A stretch of DNA of 64,000 nt from Rotaria socialis (lineage: Eukaryota > Rotifera > Eurotatoria > Philodinida > Philodinidae): the NCBI GenBank assembly GCA_905331475.1, contig CAJNYU010004154.1, forward strand, positions 1-64,000, given 5' to 3'. The translations under genes and the position numbers were made by a program. The first letter of the stretch is position 1, and the number at the start of each line of letters is the position of its first letter. Below are positions 47,812-61,300 of the stretch, one piece after another. The notes beneath the pieces were generated by a model. It did no database searches. It worked only from the letters and a program-made list of their open reading frames with translations, and was not told the origin of the DNA.

Positions 47812-48061
47812 CCCAGGTCGAACGACACGGTCCGTTTACTGGAATCAGTTTTACGGACCGTATCTCTATTGTAAAATAGCCGTAAGTAGCCGTATTTTCA
47901 CAATGTACGGTTCATACTACGTGTCTTTACTGAACACAGTAATACCAAATCGTTTACGGTGAAAATATGACTACTTACGGCTATTTTACAATAGAGATAC
48001 GGTCCGTAAAACTGATTCCAGTAAACGGGCCGTAACGGAGTTCCGTTTTGATCGACCTGGG
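47812..48061. mobile_element. MULE-like foldback MITE, near-perfect palindrome
   Basis: A 250-bp block with ends CCCAGGTCGAACG and TTTTGATCGACCTGGG. Long arms (about 47830-47900 and 47965-48045, including TTACGGACCGTATCTCTATT and its inverse) are nearly perfectly complementary around a loop of about 60 bp. It is flanked by TTAACAGCAA (47802-47811) and TTAACATGAA (48062-48071), 8 of 10 identical, consistent with the 9-10 bp duplication of Mutator-like elements. Non-coding. Confidence 0.85.
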
Positions 48062-48158
48062 TTAACATGAAAAATGAAACAAAGAGCTTTTGCGCGTTTA
48101 AAGTACATATCTCTTGTTAATACATAAAAAGAAGAAACTAATTGTTGTAATCTTGAGA

Positions 48159-48213
48159 GTGTGTGTGTGGATGTAGTTCTTGCTTATATACACCCACGCC
48201 CTCAAGGTTTTCG
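48159..48213. repeat. Inverted telomere-like tract
   Basis: GAGTGTGTGTGTGGATGT then, after about 25 bp, ACACCCACGCCCTC. G-rich then C-rich on the same strand, as at 50843-50903 and 34889-34933. Confidence 0.6.
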
Positions 48214-50842
48214 AAGATTTTACAATTGGGACTGTTAATAATAATAGAAAAAGATAGCAAGAATGATGAAACCTTTATGAATCAAACAAATATAATTCGA
48301 AAAACTTGCTCATTTCTATAAAGATGATTGACTTAGCCACGAAAATTATATCAGTAAGTCACCAATAGCATTAAAAGATGTCGCATGTTTTCGTGCAGTA
48401 TGTTCCAGTGAATTAAGTGATCCAATATTAATTTCGTGTGTTATATACTTAATCGATGAAATTTCAATCTTGTGAGGCTCAAGTATCGGGAGCTCATTTG
48501 TCAGGAGCTCAACTGTCGGGAGGCTCAACTGTCAGGGGCTCAACTGTCGGTACACCAACGAAGTTTGATTAAATCCTTTTTCTTAAATTAGTGTAATATA
48601 GTAGAATTAATCATTACCAATATGCGATTAATTGCATAAACACTTGGAAAGACATCGGAATTATTTTTACAAAGAGAAATATGTAAATGATGCATTGCCT
48701 ATCAAGAATAGATCTATACAGAAAAAGTTCAATCAATCAGACAGATATTCGATTTAAAATGAGAGACTCTATTTCTCTAATTCATTGTAAAACTAGAATA
48801 TAGATTTATAGAGGGTCGACGTTGCAACAGTTCTGAAATATCTCGCTGAATCTCAAATATCATTGTGAGAAGAAAATCCTTGATTCTGTCTAATTTCTAT
48901 CGAGAGAATAGCCCATTTCGATGTCTTTCTAAGTGTCATTGTCAATAAGAAGTGAAAATCTTCCTCAAGAAGAAAGGAACGCTTCGAGTATTATCAAATA
49001 CGAAAGAATATGTGAAAAGGGTTGACTTCCAAAACAATTTAACTTTTATTTACAATAATTTTCTCTTGAATTCTATTGTTAAATGTTAAACTGTTAATTT
49101 AATTTCACTACAGGTGGTCTAACCCACAATAATTTTGTCGTTTATTCATACATTCTCATTTGAGCAAAAGGGCTGATTATCAACTACGAAAGAAAGAATG
49201 AATGAAAAACAAAAATATATTATTAAAATGTCATCTACAAAAGAAGTGCTAGTTTTTCAGAAAATGATTTTCTGTAGTTTTTCTTTTGAAGATTTTCGAA
49301 GAAGAGTAAAAACTTAATTTTATTTACTTTTAATTGAAGTTTTGATGGAAACTCAAGAACAACGAAAATATCTTCTACAAAAAAAACGAGAATAGAAAAT
49401 GATGTAAATCACAAAAATCATTTCATTTTCCAGTGATATTCACAAAAACAATGCGAGTGTATATTTGATAATGGCAACTACTTACCCTTCATGTATTGCC
49501 TCGACTAATGGTGGGAACTGTATACAATGACGGTCTACTATAAGCTACATGCAAAGATGACAAGAAACATAGTTGCATGTTCGTTTTTTCTGTCAGTAGT
49601 AATTCGTTTAATCGTTGGTAAATCTATTGATCATTGGCTGTATGCATCGATTTAATATAAGCAAGCTGGTAAACTAGGAATATTCTCTTTGTCCTTTTTG
49701 TCAATGCATCCAATTGGCAATTTGTTACGACAACGATATACAGCACGAATAAGCGGACGCCTAGCTACATATACACGCTTAAAGCATTTTATATAAGGGA
49801 AAGAAGCATTTTTCAATATAATGATGCACACACATACATGCACATATATAGAAAACAAAAATGCATAGAGAACAGTATGCACATCCTGCAAGCATGATTG
49901 ATTTTCATTTTTCTGTCTGTGTGAGCTATGTCTATGTGCACAACATACGTCTTTTCTTTTATATCCAACGAAGTGAATGTATATAGCTAGTATATACCAT
50001 CACTAGTGTTTTTCCTATATATAAATATATGTATGTACATATATACTGAACATTACCGCGCTTCATCGCCAAGTAGATCGTGAAAATATGATGGAGCCAA
50101 TTAGATCAATGCCCCATCGTTCTTCTTTTTCTCGAATGATTGCTGTCAAATGCGTGCCTGTTTTGCCGAGAAGAAGAAGAAGATGAAGAGTTTTCATATG
50201 GCTTCAGGAAAAGGACAGCAATGAAGGGAGAAGATGCAGAAAACACAGAAATGCAAGAAGAAGAGATATGCGTCTGCACTTGCCCCTGGTCTATTTGCCA
50301 TCCGATAGAGACAGAAAGAGAAAGCTGTTGCTCACCATAAAGAACTACTAATACCGTCGAATACAATAGCTTATTATTAATATAACAGAAATAATATATC
50401 AGTGAAAGAATCAAAATATTTTTGTCTGTAGACTTTTTGTAGTCAAAAGACTGAAAGAAAATTCTTCTATCTTCTACATAATCAATCAAACATAAGATGA
50501 TAACTGTTTTCGTATAACACATTGAAATATCATTTTATCAATGCAAAACTTACAAAGAACAACGTGCCGACTGATCAAATAATTAATACTATTTATTGAC
50601 TTCTCCTTTTCTTCATTTTCATTTTAAAGAATTGACATTTAATACACAAAATAAATGAAGAAAAACTTCTGTTTTTCTTAGACAAATGTTTGAATTATCA
50701 ACGTCCGTCTTAACTTTTCTTTTTTATTTATCGATCAAATTTGAGTTCATTTATATTCAAGTTGCCTTTCAACGTACAAACAATGCCATTCTGTCCGATT
50801 TGTTTATCAACGCACCTCGGTTATCTGTTTTTTCTCTCTTAA

Positions 50843-50903
50843 GGGTGTGGGTGTGGGGTGTTGGTCTCTGATTTAAGATAAAGACAACCACACCCACACC
50901 CTC
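50843..50903. repeat. Head-to-head telomere-like repeat
   Basis: GGGTGTGGGTGTGGGGTGTTG, read from 50843, and CAACCACACCCACACCCT ending near 50902 are inverted copies separated by about 22 bp. The G-strand form matches (TGTGGG)n. The G-rich then C-rich order is that of two telomere ends facing each other. Confidence 0.75.
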
Positions 50904-51209
50904 TAATGTGTTTTATTCTATCCTAGTTTTTTGTTTTATTTATCTTGATATTTGAAAGACGTATTTACTTTTATTTTTACAAAAATTATCTTTCTGGAAT
51001 ATTCATTTATTTACGTGTTTTTTTGTTCTCGAACATTTTCACTTATAAAATATTTATCTAAGTCTTCGACAAAGAAGTAATCATTTTCTTCACGTTTTTG
51101 AAACTGTACCCATTAAGTTTCTTGAAAAATACATGCATCTAGTTTATAATCATTCTTTTTTAATCAGAACAAAGGTCTTGCAATATTATGTAAGAATTAA
51201 TTACGAGAT

Positions 51210-51420
51210 GCCAGCGAAATCAGTGTCCCTGACGTGCCAATGACGCCGATAGTATCAGGGTATTAGTGATCGGTGATACAGTGGTCATCAGCGTTCCAGT
51301 GACCTCAGTGTCAGCGTGATCAATATCTCAGTGATCAGTGGCACTGAGTCTATCCGCGTGCACTGAACATCACTGTCGGTGTTCAGTAAATTCACACCAC
51401 ACATCCCTAGACTCGTCTAT
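51210..51420. repeat. Degenerate CAGTGATCAGTG-type repeat block
   Basis: About 210 bp with near 50% GC in AT-rich flanks. Words such as CAGTG, GTGATC and CAGCGT recur at short intervals (TCAGTGATCAGTGGCACTGA). No coding frame. Confidence 0.65.
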
Positions 51421-52509
51421 TTTGCCGATGATGATAATCACAAGATCTAACAAGAAGAGGAGTAAATGATATCACCTACTCTTTCTATCTTTTGATAATG
51501 ACGACAGCAAAATGTCATTGTATGTGTGAATGAGTATATACAGAGAAAAGATCTACTCTGATAATTTGCACACGTAAAGAAGAATAAAAGCAATGCTCTG
51601 GATTTTGTTGTTTCATCATAACAAGATATAAAAACATCGGCTTCTTCTAATTGATCAGATTAGCGATAGTAATGAAGATAATCAAAGAAAAAAAATTGTC
51701 TATCAGAGATATTCATTGACCTTCGATTGATAGAAAAGAAAAGAATCTTACTGAGAAGATATTTATCATTAGTTTGCCCTTTATCACTCTTTCTTCAATT
51801 AACCACAATCTATCTTCACAGATCAAATATCACTAATATATCATGGTTTTATTTTAAACACTGCATAAACATGACTAATTTTCTATTGCAATTCTCTTCT
51901 TTTCATTTATTCTTTATTAAAAATAAAATAAAAAACAAACTGTATGCTTTCAGTGAATTTCTATTCAAAATAATGAGTTTCATTCTGAAAAGCCTTTTTA
52001 AATGTTGGTTGAAAAGAAGAAGAAAAAATTGACATTTAAACTGTTTAATTGACGGTCTTGTCTGAAGAAAAATCCTTTTTGATTTAATCTATTTGTGAGA
52101 AACAAAAAAGTATTTGCTTTACTAGAATAATGTCTATCATCTTAGAAAATATTATCAATCGATTAAATCAAATTAATTAATTAACTATCTTCATTTATTC
52201 ATAGAAAATTAAACATTCTCTTTTTTCCATTAATTATTTTCTAAGTTAATACGAAAGAAAAAAATACGGAAATAGATTTCAAAAATATTTTCAATGAAAA
52301 ACTTACGTAAAATCCAATATTTAAGTTTCTCTCGAAAAGAAATAAGAATAAGAATAGGTATTTCTTGTCATTGTCATATCGTTTCGTAATCATGATGTTG
52401 TGTTGTGTCCTAGTGCGCATGCGTACTAACATAAAGTATACACACACAGGCACAAAGCCAAATCTTTTTTAATAATGCATAAAGTTTAACTTGTATTATT
52501 CATACACAG

Positions 52510-52516
<7 letters not shown>

Positions 52517-52543
<27 letters not shown>
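52517..52543. repeat. (GA)n microsatellite
   Basis: About 13 GA units. Confidence 0.95.
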
Positions 52544-52546
<3 letters not shown>

Positions 52547-55500
52547 CATACAGAAAAGCAGAGAAAGAAGAAAGGTAAATATCTTGTACCACGATATATA
52601 CACATTTGCCATCCAGCTGTTAGAAACGTTATGTGCATCAATGCGACCTGATATGATGCACTAGATTGAGTTCAATGCTCTTTCCTTTTCTCTTGTCATG
52701 TAAACAGATGATAAGTACTCTACTCTATTGATGAATATGAAAAGCGTTTTTTCCATGGATTGAAGATGTATTAAGTTGAACCTAATATACACGAAAACTT
52801 ACATTTCATCATACGCTGATTATTGATATTTCATAGTTTAAAAAAGAAATCATAAAAATGAATACGACCTTCAAATGAATCTATAAATACGGCAAAGAAG
52901 AAAAATCTGTAAGATAAATTAATATTGTTATCGAAAAATGGCAATATGAGAGAGTTGACATAGACTATAGTTAGGCTAAATCCATCAATGTATGCATGGT
53001 AAACAATACACATATGAAATAAGCAAAAGAAATAAAGCAGAGACTACAATGTTTATTCGATAACAGAGATATACTATAATCGAATATTGGACCTAGATAA
53101 ACTGCATACCTCGATATAGCAATGTAATTATTTATTTGCCGGAATATTTCTTTTATTCGATATTCAATAAAATAGAAATTTTATTTATTCAAATTGTTAA
53201 ATTACTATACAACATATGTGAGCATATTTTTTTTTCTAGGCAAATACATTCAAAAGAGAATGATTTCTTTAATAATCGTTCTGTTCTTTTTTTTTATCGA
53301 TAAATTTAATATTCGATCAATTCATTCTATTCATTTTTTTCTTTCTTCACCATAAAAAGCCTTTGAAAAATCGAATTGCTTCATCTACTTATGGTACGTC
53401 TTGCTTCTTCTTCGTTGCTTGCAAGAATATACATTTAGTAATAAGAATCATTTGCTGTCGTTAAGATGTGAAATGAGAAAAAAGCTTTCAAAGAAAAGTT
53501 AATGACATTAAAAGAAAATGAGAGCGGGGCAGAGAGATTATTGCACTCAATATGTGAGTATAACGAATATTATTTAATTAGATCGATTCAATCATAAGTT
53601 GGCTGCTTTCAATAATTGTTTGGCATAAATTAAACAAAAGCAGATCAATATTTCGCATTCCGTTTCATTCTTTACGTATGTTTTACTGGTTGTACTAAAG
53701 CACTTACCATCAAGAGTATCAACATCATTCATAAATTATATTATTGATAAACAACTTTTTTCAAACGCTTTCATAGATTATCTATAGCTTTAATCAATGC
53801 ATTGATCTAAAAATTTTATAACAGTATTTTATTCAAATAGTTGAAATTTTATTTTTTTGCGTACTGTGACTGTATAATTGTTTTTAAAATAAACTAAAAC
53901 ATTTCATTAGACGTAAATGTACGATTTCAACATCATCAAATAGACGTTGAAAAAAACGTTCATAACTTATGAACAAAAACGAACGAATAAGATGAATCTT
54001 TGTTATGTTTTGCATTTTTCAATCATTTTATGTACATCATGTTATAAGAAAGAAACTGACAGAAACTGAAATATTTTCATTCGTTGATCTATCAGGTGAG
54101 AATATCTAAAATATTCTCCTTCCTCACGATAAAGTTTCAAGAATCGTACCATTTGTAACGAGACTTGACTATATTTATTGTTATGAGCTAGATATTTTTT
54201 ATCAGAGATTGAATTGTTTTCCGATTCTGTCAAATAGAAAATGGTTGTAACCAACTTTATTTAAACTGTTGAGATTACTCAAAAAGCTCTGATAATACTC
54301 AATGGAACAATGAAAAAATCTTACGATAGTTTTGGTTTTATATTTTATTTGATGAAATGTTCAAACGAGCCATCGAACATGAGAGAAAACAAAAAGAATT
54401 ATTTATTAATTGCTTTGATAAATCATTTAAAATTCATCTATAAGAAAAGTTAAAATGCCTGATTAGTCATAAATCTCTCATCACAACAGAAGATTTCAAG
54501 TCTCCTCTTATGCTTCATTTTGTTCTCATAATTTTCAATCAAAAATGTTTTTTTGCAAAAATCAAAACGATTCTGTAGGTTTGAGAACGTATTTTGAGGG
54601 TTTTTAAACTACAAAAATAAGTTTCACCTCAATCATCTAAGATTTTCATCTAAAATCTCTGAGATATAGACATATTTTGATGTATATATGTATATATATA
54701 TATCATACCTTAGTTATAAATGTACAACAAATACTTTTGTCGAAGTTATTTTTTATGATGCAGCTGAACCTAAATTATCGAAAAAGGAATATTTTCATGT
54801 TCAAGTGTATAGTTGGAGTTAATGTCTCATTTCATAAATATTTTGAAGTGTGTTTATGAAAAACAATTTGAGAAATATATTTACTTAGCGCTCATATTTC
54901 GATATCTGTATTCAAATCTAAGTTTTTCACATTGTGTTCATCTGGTCTCGAATTAGAACAGAAGTCTTAATTAAAATTTCTATATAGATTTTGAATTCAA
55001 AATATTTTTGATGGACTATGCTAAAGTAATAGCGCATCAACTAATGTCATGGTTATTACAGAAATTAAAATAGAGATTACCAGGTGAAGGATAAGTCACT
55101 GCAAATGAATAGCTTCTTTTTAAATAACTATCTGTAAATCTTGGAATCTGAACTTGTTTGTTTTTATTAGAAGTTGCAATATCTGAAATGTGAGTCCAAC
55201 ATCTATTTAGATACTGATGAAGATTGAAAGAAAACTTCTACAATTCGATATTTAACTAGCTCACATTGAGAATGGCAGATCTGCTGAGATGAACTTACGA
55301 GTGCATTGGATTTGATATTAAGACATCAACATGCGTCAAGTATTTAGAAATAAAAAATATAATAGAAAAAATGACTTTTTTCATCAACATCCGCAATCTA
55401 TATTCTAGACGCTGTGTGATTGTTGGATATTTATTAGATCGCCGAAAGATAAAAAAAATGAGTACTAATATATGACTTTATAATATTGCAAAGAGGTTTA

Positions 55501-58312
55501 TTGATTTTCTAGATAAATACTCAAACGTCCCAAAGTTGTAATCGCATTGAATCATTAAATCATCTACGATGTCTGGCAAGTAGCTGATTTGAGTAAACTA
55601 ACGTTATTTCACGTTGTTAAACAAATTAAGAGTTCAAAACAGATTCTATTTTCCTATATCGTAAAGTCAGTTTTTCGTCATTTTTGATAAAATATACTTT
55701 TTTAGATGTCGAATCTTGTTTTGCAGATATAATCTGTTGATTGAAAGAAAATATCTAATAGTTAGTATGTAACTTATATATAAATAATATTTTACATAAA
55801 AACATATGATTGATATTTGCCGTAAACATAATTTCAGTCTTTGTGCCAATCATCTATTTCATCTATTCAGTTTACTGTGATTTTTTCTACCTTTTTCCTT
55901 CTCTTCTTGTTCTTCATACAATGAATGAAATCAGTAAATCTTCATTCACCTACATCAGTCGCTCTCTACGATATCATGTGTTACTTCACAGTAGCAACTG
56001 AAATGCAACTGATTGCACTCGAAAGAGTTTTCTATTACAGATTGACTTTATGAAATTTATAGAAAGAAAAAGGTTTTCATGCATCTTAGAGAAGATTCGA
56101 ATTATTGTTACTGACAAAACATTCTATCCATTATATTCATAGAAACAGCACTATATAAATAGTAGTATAGTTGTTTTATAAAATGTTTAGGAAACTAGTC
56201 AGAAATGTTGACCAAATCAATCATAATCAGATTTTTATGTTTGACCAAAAAATTAGTTTACTTCCTTTTTCTACCTTTTTAAATAAATAAACTGAAGGTT
56301 TTATGCGCGAATGAAATTAGTTTCAAGTTTCAATATTGTTCGAAACATAACACATACTACTGGATAGTAAGAGAGACGAACATGAACATAAACATTATGT
56401 TCATACAGTTAGTAATATATTGGACATAACGTAGATAAATTTTCGATCTCGAGTTGCTCAATTTTACTCTTACGAGTAATTTTAGTGTGATACATTTTGG
56501 TATTCTTACATTTGATAGAATAAGGATCGGGAGTTTTGAAAAAGAAAAGTTAAAATGTTTTCTGAATACATCAAATGTGTATCATGCAATCAATTCATTG
56601 ACAACCGAGCCTCTCTGCTATAGATTTAATATAGTGCTTTCTTTCAGGAGCGGCGGAGCGTTTTGAATCTGAGTGAGACTTATAGGGTTCCTTCAACCGA
56701 AATGCTACGATCAAAATTGTATCGAACCGCCAAAAAAATATGTTTTTCAATTCCAGTAAATCATCAAAAAGGCGGATAAAAATAGATATGACCAAAAGCT
56801 CTAAAATTCAGTTTTCTTTATTCGTTCTTGGATCACACTATCATAAGTACAGAAGTGTCCTGAAATTGTCAACATTGAGACTCAAACAGCTTTCATATGG
56901 ACGCTAGTGCTCAGTTTTCTCTAGTCCAAAGCACACGAAAAGCTTTATTCTGTTCAATCAAGTTCGATGCGAAAAGGTCGCACTTCGACACAACTGCATA
57001 AAATCGTACGAAATTAAACACAATCTATCGTGAAGTAAAAATCGTTTTTGCAGATTTCTACAAATTCTTTTCTTTTTGTAGTCTCTTCGAGAAAAAAAAT
57101 TTCAATGAAAAACTAATCCATGTCGCAGGTGCCCATGTTGACGACGATTGTTCAGGAAATAAAGCTTTTTTAAAAGAAACTAAATTTCCGAAAAAAAGTC
57201 TTGGGATTCCTAGGGCTTCTTACGCCGTTCAGTTAGTCGTTTAACTTTCGGGAATACAATAATTTTAACGCATTTTGAAAAAAGATGTGTTCATATTCGA
57301 TTGAGAAGAGACTATTCAATATTTCTACCACCGAAGTGTTCACGCTTTCAATGGTCATTTAAAAAAGAAGCTGTTTACAAATACTCCAGAGATCTTTTAA
57401 GTTGGCCATACTATGACAATTGTTAAATTTTCGTGAAGCGAAAAACTTTTGATATTTCTATAGAATTCGTTTTGTTGAAAACGATCGATTGAATCCAGGT
57501 TTAGGGGAAGAAGCTTTTAGTATATGCGTATGGCATAGTCAACCATCTTCTCCAATCAGGATAATAAAACAATTTCTGATTATTGAGGAAGTCACTTCCT
57601 GCTCGAGACACCCATGCACAAGTGCACAAGACATTTGAACACAATGCATTATCGTATGGTGTTAAGCTTGAAGTTTATCGAGACTGTGCTTCAGTTGACC
57701 AAAACCAAATGAGACTCGAGCCTCACATATTTCAGTGGCTTCACCGTCACTGCTTTTTTTGCATCTACGTTAACATCAAGGATATTCATCACTATATTAT
57801 TCCGATATCCGATATCCGATAAATAATTATCTAAATAGATGAAAAATCTTGTAATTCACATGAAACCTTTCATTAGAGAAATATGCTTATAATCTAGATG
57901 GATAATATTTTGATAAGAAAATGAAATTGTATCGAAATATTGATTCATTAATTCTTGACATTATTTCTGGGGAAAAGAAAAACACACTTGATGACAAACA
58001 ATACATTAAAAGACTTTCTGATCAACAGGTACAATCTGAGCACAACAAGTAAATAAAACAGAAAGAAAAAAGAAAACGAAAATAGGAGCATCGGTTTTAT
58101 GCATATTATTCGGCAAAGAAAATTTTTTTTTATTATTTATTAGTTATTCTGTTCGATTTGCTCATTAAAATAAATAATTAATTTGTTAATACTTTCGATA
58201 TTTTAAAGACCGGCTAAAAAAACGAAATGGACAAACAAACAAAAATTCCATTCATTGGGATAAATAAATGATTGTCAAATCAAGTGAATAACTATCACTG
58301 ATAATAATCATG

Positions 58313-61300
58313 TTAACGGTAATTTTGATACATTGGATTTTCAATTGTAAGGGGTATTGCTGTTGTTGTTGTTGGTTCAATGATTCGACTTGGAATATTT
58401 GCATAAACTCCATTAGCCATACCAGCAAATGGGTCGCTTGATTGGTAATTACCACCAGTAATATCTGTTACTGTTGATCCATATGATGGGAATTGATCGT
58501 TATCATTACCTACATAGTTACGCATATTTAAATTTTGAACTTTTCTAAAAAATAATATCTTTTTTCTAATTTTATTTTCATACGTTTATTTGTTGCATTC
58601 GTAGTCGATGTCGATGCGTCATCATTGGTGGTTGATGTTTGTGTTGGTTCAGCCCATGGCTGTTTTTCACCTGATGCAAACATTCCATAGAATATAACAC
58701 CACCAAAATGTATTAATGAAGCGATAAGAAATACATGAGCCCATTCATCGCGTTTCTTTTAGAAAAGAAAAACATTTTAAAACAAATGAATAAACCAATG
58801 AATCAAATGAATTACTCCTTCTTTAGTTAAAAATTCTACTGCTACAGGACATAACATTCCAGCTAATGTTCCAACACCATTTGAAATTCCCATAAGAATA
58901 CTTGCATAACGTGGTGCTATATCAAGATGATTTACATTAAATCCTAATAAATGATAATATACGAATAAAATATTCAATCAATTATTATTTTTATTTCTAC
59001 CTGAAATAGCAAAACCACTAAATCCAACAGCAATAGTCAATGCTCCAATAGCTAGTCGAGGATTTTTAGCATAAGCAACAAGAAGAAGAAAAACTGCTTC
59101 CATTCCAAAACCTCCGCAGTTCATCATTTTTCGAACAGTTGTTGTTGATAAATAATTTGCACGTAAATAATCAGCTAATTTACCAGCGAATGGTACAATA
59201 CATGACATTGTTAAATGTGGTAGTGCTGCTAAAAATGGATCCTAAAAAATTTCGTTTTTTGTTTTTAGGCTATGAGAAAATGTTTTTTTGAAGAACGAAA
59301 CAAACTTTTCCAACATTATAATCAAGTGCTTCTCGAAAATATTCAGCCTGAGAATTAATTAATAAATAAAATGACCATGAGCGACAAAAATTTGCGACTA
59401 CTATTGCCCATACTGGCATTGATGTAAAAAATGAACGCCACGGAGGTTTTACCCATGTCTAAAATTTACATTTATTTCTTCTAGTAATTGACTTATTATT
59501 CTGCATTTATAAAATTTTACTTTATTCGCGATAGAGCTCGCTTCTCCAATACTTTCTTCAATATAAATTCGTTCACTTTCACTAATTTTTGGATGAATTG
59601 CTGGTCGTTCATATGACGAATGCCACCAATAGACAGACCATATAATGCCAATAATACCTTTTTGTTTTTATTTTTTATAAATATTTACTTAAATTGAGAT
59701 TAAAAAAAACTTACCGTAGAAATAAAACGCAACTTGCCAATTGAAATATTCGGTTAGAATGCCCGATAAAGGAATTCCGAGAACGGCACCTGCATACGAT
59801 CCTTCAATAAAATAAAAATTAGATTTATTTTAAGAACAAGTTTTCGATCTACCAGTAAATGAAATCGTCGCCAATGTACTTCGTTCTAAAGGTGGTGCCC
59901 ACCACCGCCAAATACCATGTGCTGCAGGATAAGTTACACCCTTCACACAAAAAAGACACGAAATGAAATTTCCACAAGCATAATTGATTTACTTCGACAA
60001 GCCCTTGTAGAATCCGAAGAATCATAACGAATCCATAATGAATCTTTGCAGCAAATGGAATAAATAGATTAAGAAATGATGATATACCAAGAGCTAATCC
60101 AAATACACTAGCAAACACGAAAAGAAAATAATCAATTAAGATTTTTTGCAAGAAAATTTCTAACTGATTAGCTGGAAATTTTGCTGCTAAATATCCTCCA
60201 GGTACTTGAGTAACAAGATAACCCCAAAAGAAAGAACTATCAACAATACCAATGATTCCAGGTGTCCAATCGAATTGAGCAAGCTATGTTGAATAAAAAT
60301 TATTTTCGATGAAATAAAAAACACAAAATTCATAAGATTTATTCTTCTACTTTAATTAATTTAATTGTTCCATTTGATAATTTTTCCGTTTCATTATGTG
60401 TCATAGCGACAACACTAACACCCATATTACATCGAATACCAAACGATATAAGAAAACCTAATGAACTAAGAAATGCTGTTTGATATCGTATAGGCATGTT
60501 TCTGATTGAATTAACGAAGGGAATTCGGGAGTAACCGTATGATCCATAACTTGCTGATGTTGCTGGAATTGTTTTTATGCGTTGACGTTGATTTACACCA
60601 TCGTCTTCAACTAGTTCAGCATAATCCGATTGTGGATCATGAGTAGTTCGTTGAAATAAACTTTGAAAAAAAATAGTAGTTCTAATTTACGTAAGATTTG
60701 GGTTTTTTTCTCGTATAATTAGACTTATTGCTCTGTATTGTTCACAAGTCATTTTTAATTGACATTCTTTTCGCGTTGGATTGTCTCTTGAGATGTTATG
60801 AACAGAGACAAATCTATTCTCTTCATTGTTCATAGCTGTGACATGGAACGATCCCTGTTATTTCTATAGTTAGTTCTTTCTTTATTCATCTATTTTTCAA
60901 TATCCCTACTCGCTGTATATTTGTCTAGGATAAAAATGATTTACTTCATGTGTCAGGAAAAAAAACACAATTGGACAATACTAAGCACGTCATCGGTGCG
61001 GTTTTTCTTTTTGGACATATATATTTAGCTAAAAAGACATTCAATTGAATAGAATCTTATGAAGAAAAAAACTCCATTCACTTTTATGTCTAATTTATCG
61101 ACAACGGGAATTTTAGAAAAAAAAGATTATTTATTGTTTTAGTCAGCTACATTCATTTCTCGTTCAAGAAATAGCTAATATCACTAAATGAAACATTTTT
61201 CTTTAATAATTTTCTACTTTTACAAGGAATTTACAGAATTAAATAATGGCAAAATTTATTTTTCGAGAAATTCTCTCTAAGACTCTGTATTATCTTGAAA

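Larger units (their letters stand above)
47737..48558. mobile_element. 822-bp TIR element with 15-mer terminal repeats
   Basis: Ends TTGGTGACCCGACAGTTGAG and, on the other strand, TTGGTGTACCGACAGTTGAG. It is flanked by CGAAG on both sides (47732-47736 and 48559-48563), a 5-bp target duplication. The right arm has about five diverged copies of a 15-16-bp unit (CCGACAGTTGAGCYYC); the left arm has about two. It contains a nested MULE-like element and a telomere-like tract. The minus ORF at 48346-48528 has no recognised family. Confidence 0.75.
48564..58312. other. Gene-poor 9.7 kb
   Basis: No supported protein or RNA gene. Contains an inverted telomere-like tract, a GC-richer degenerate repeat at 51210-51420, a (GA)n tract and AT-rich sequence. 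At 56640-57830 base composition is slightly more balanced and may be an old mobile element, but I could not identify a protein. Confidence 0.4.

Noticed and set aside
57583..57822. 79-codon plus-strand ORF in a slightly GC-richer region
   Set aside because: Considered as a transposase relic, but no catalytic motif, terminal repeats or target duplication could be found.
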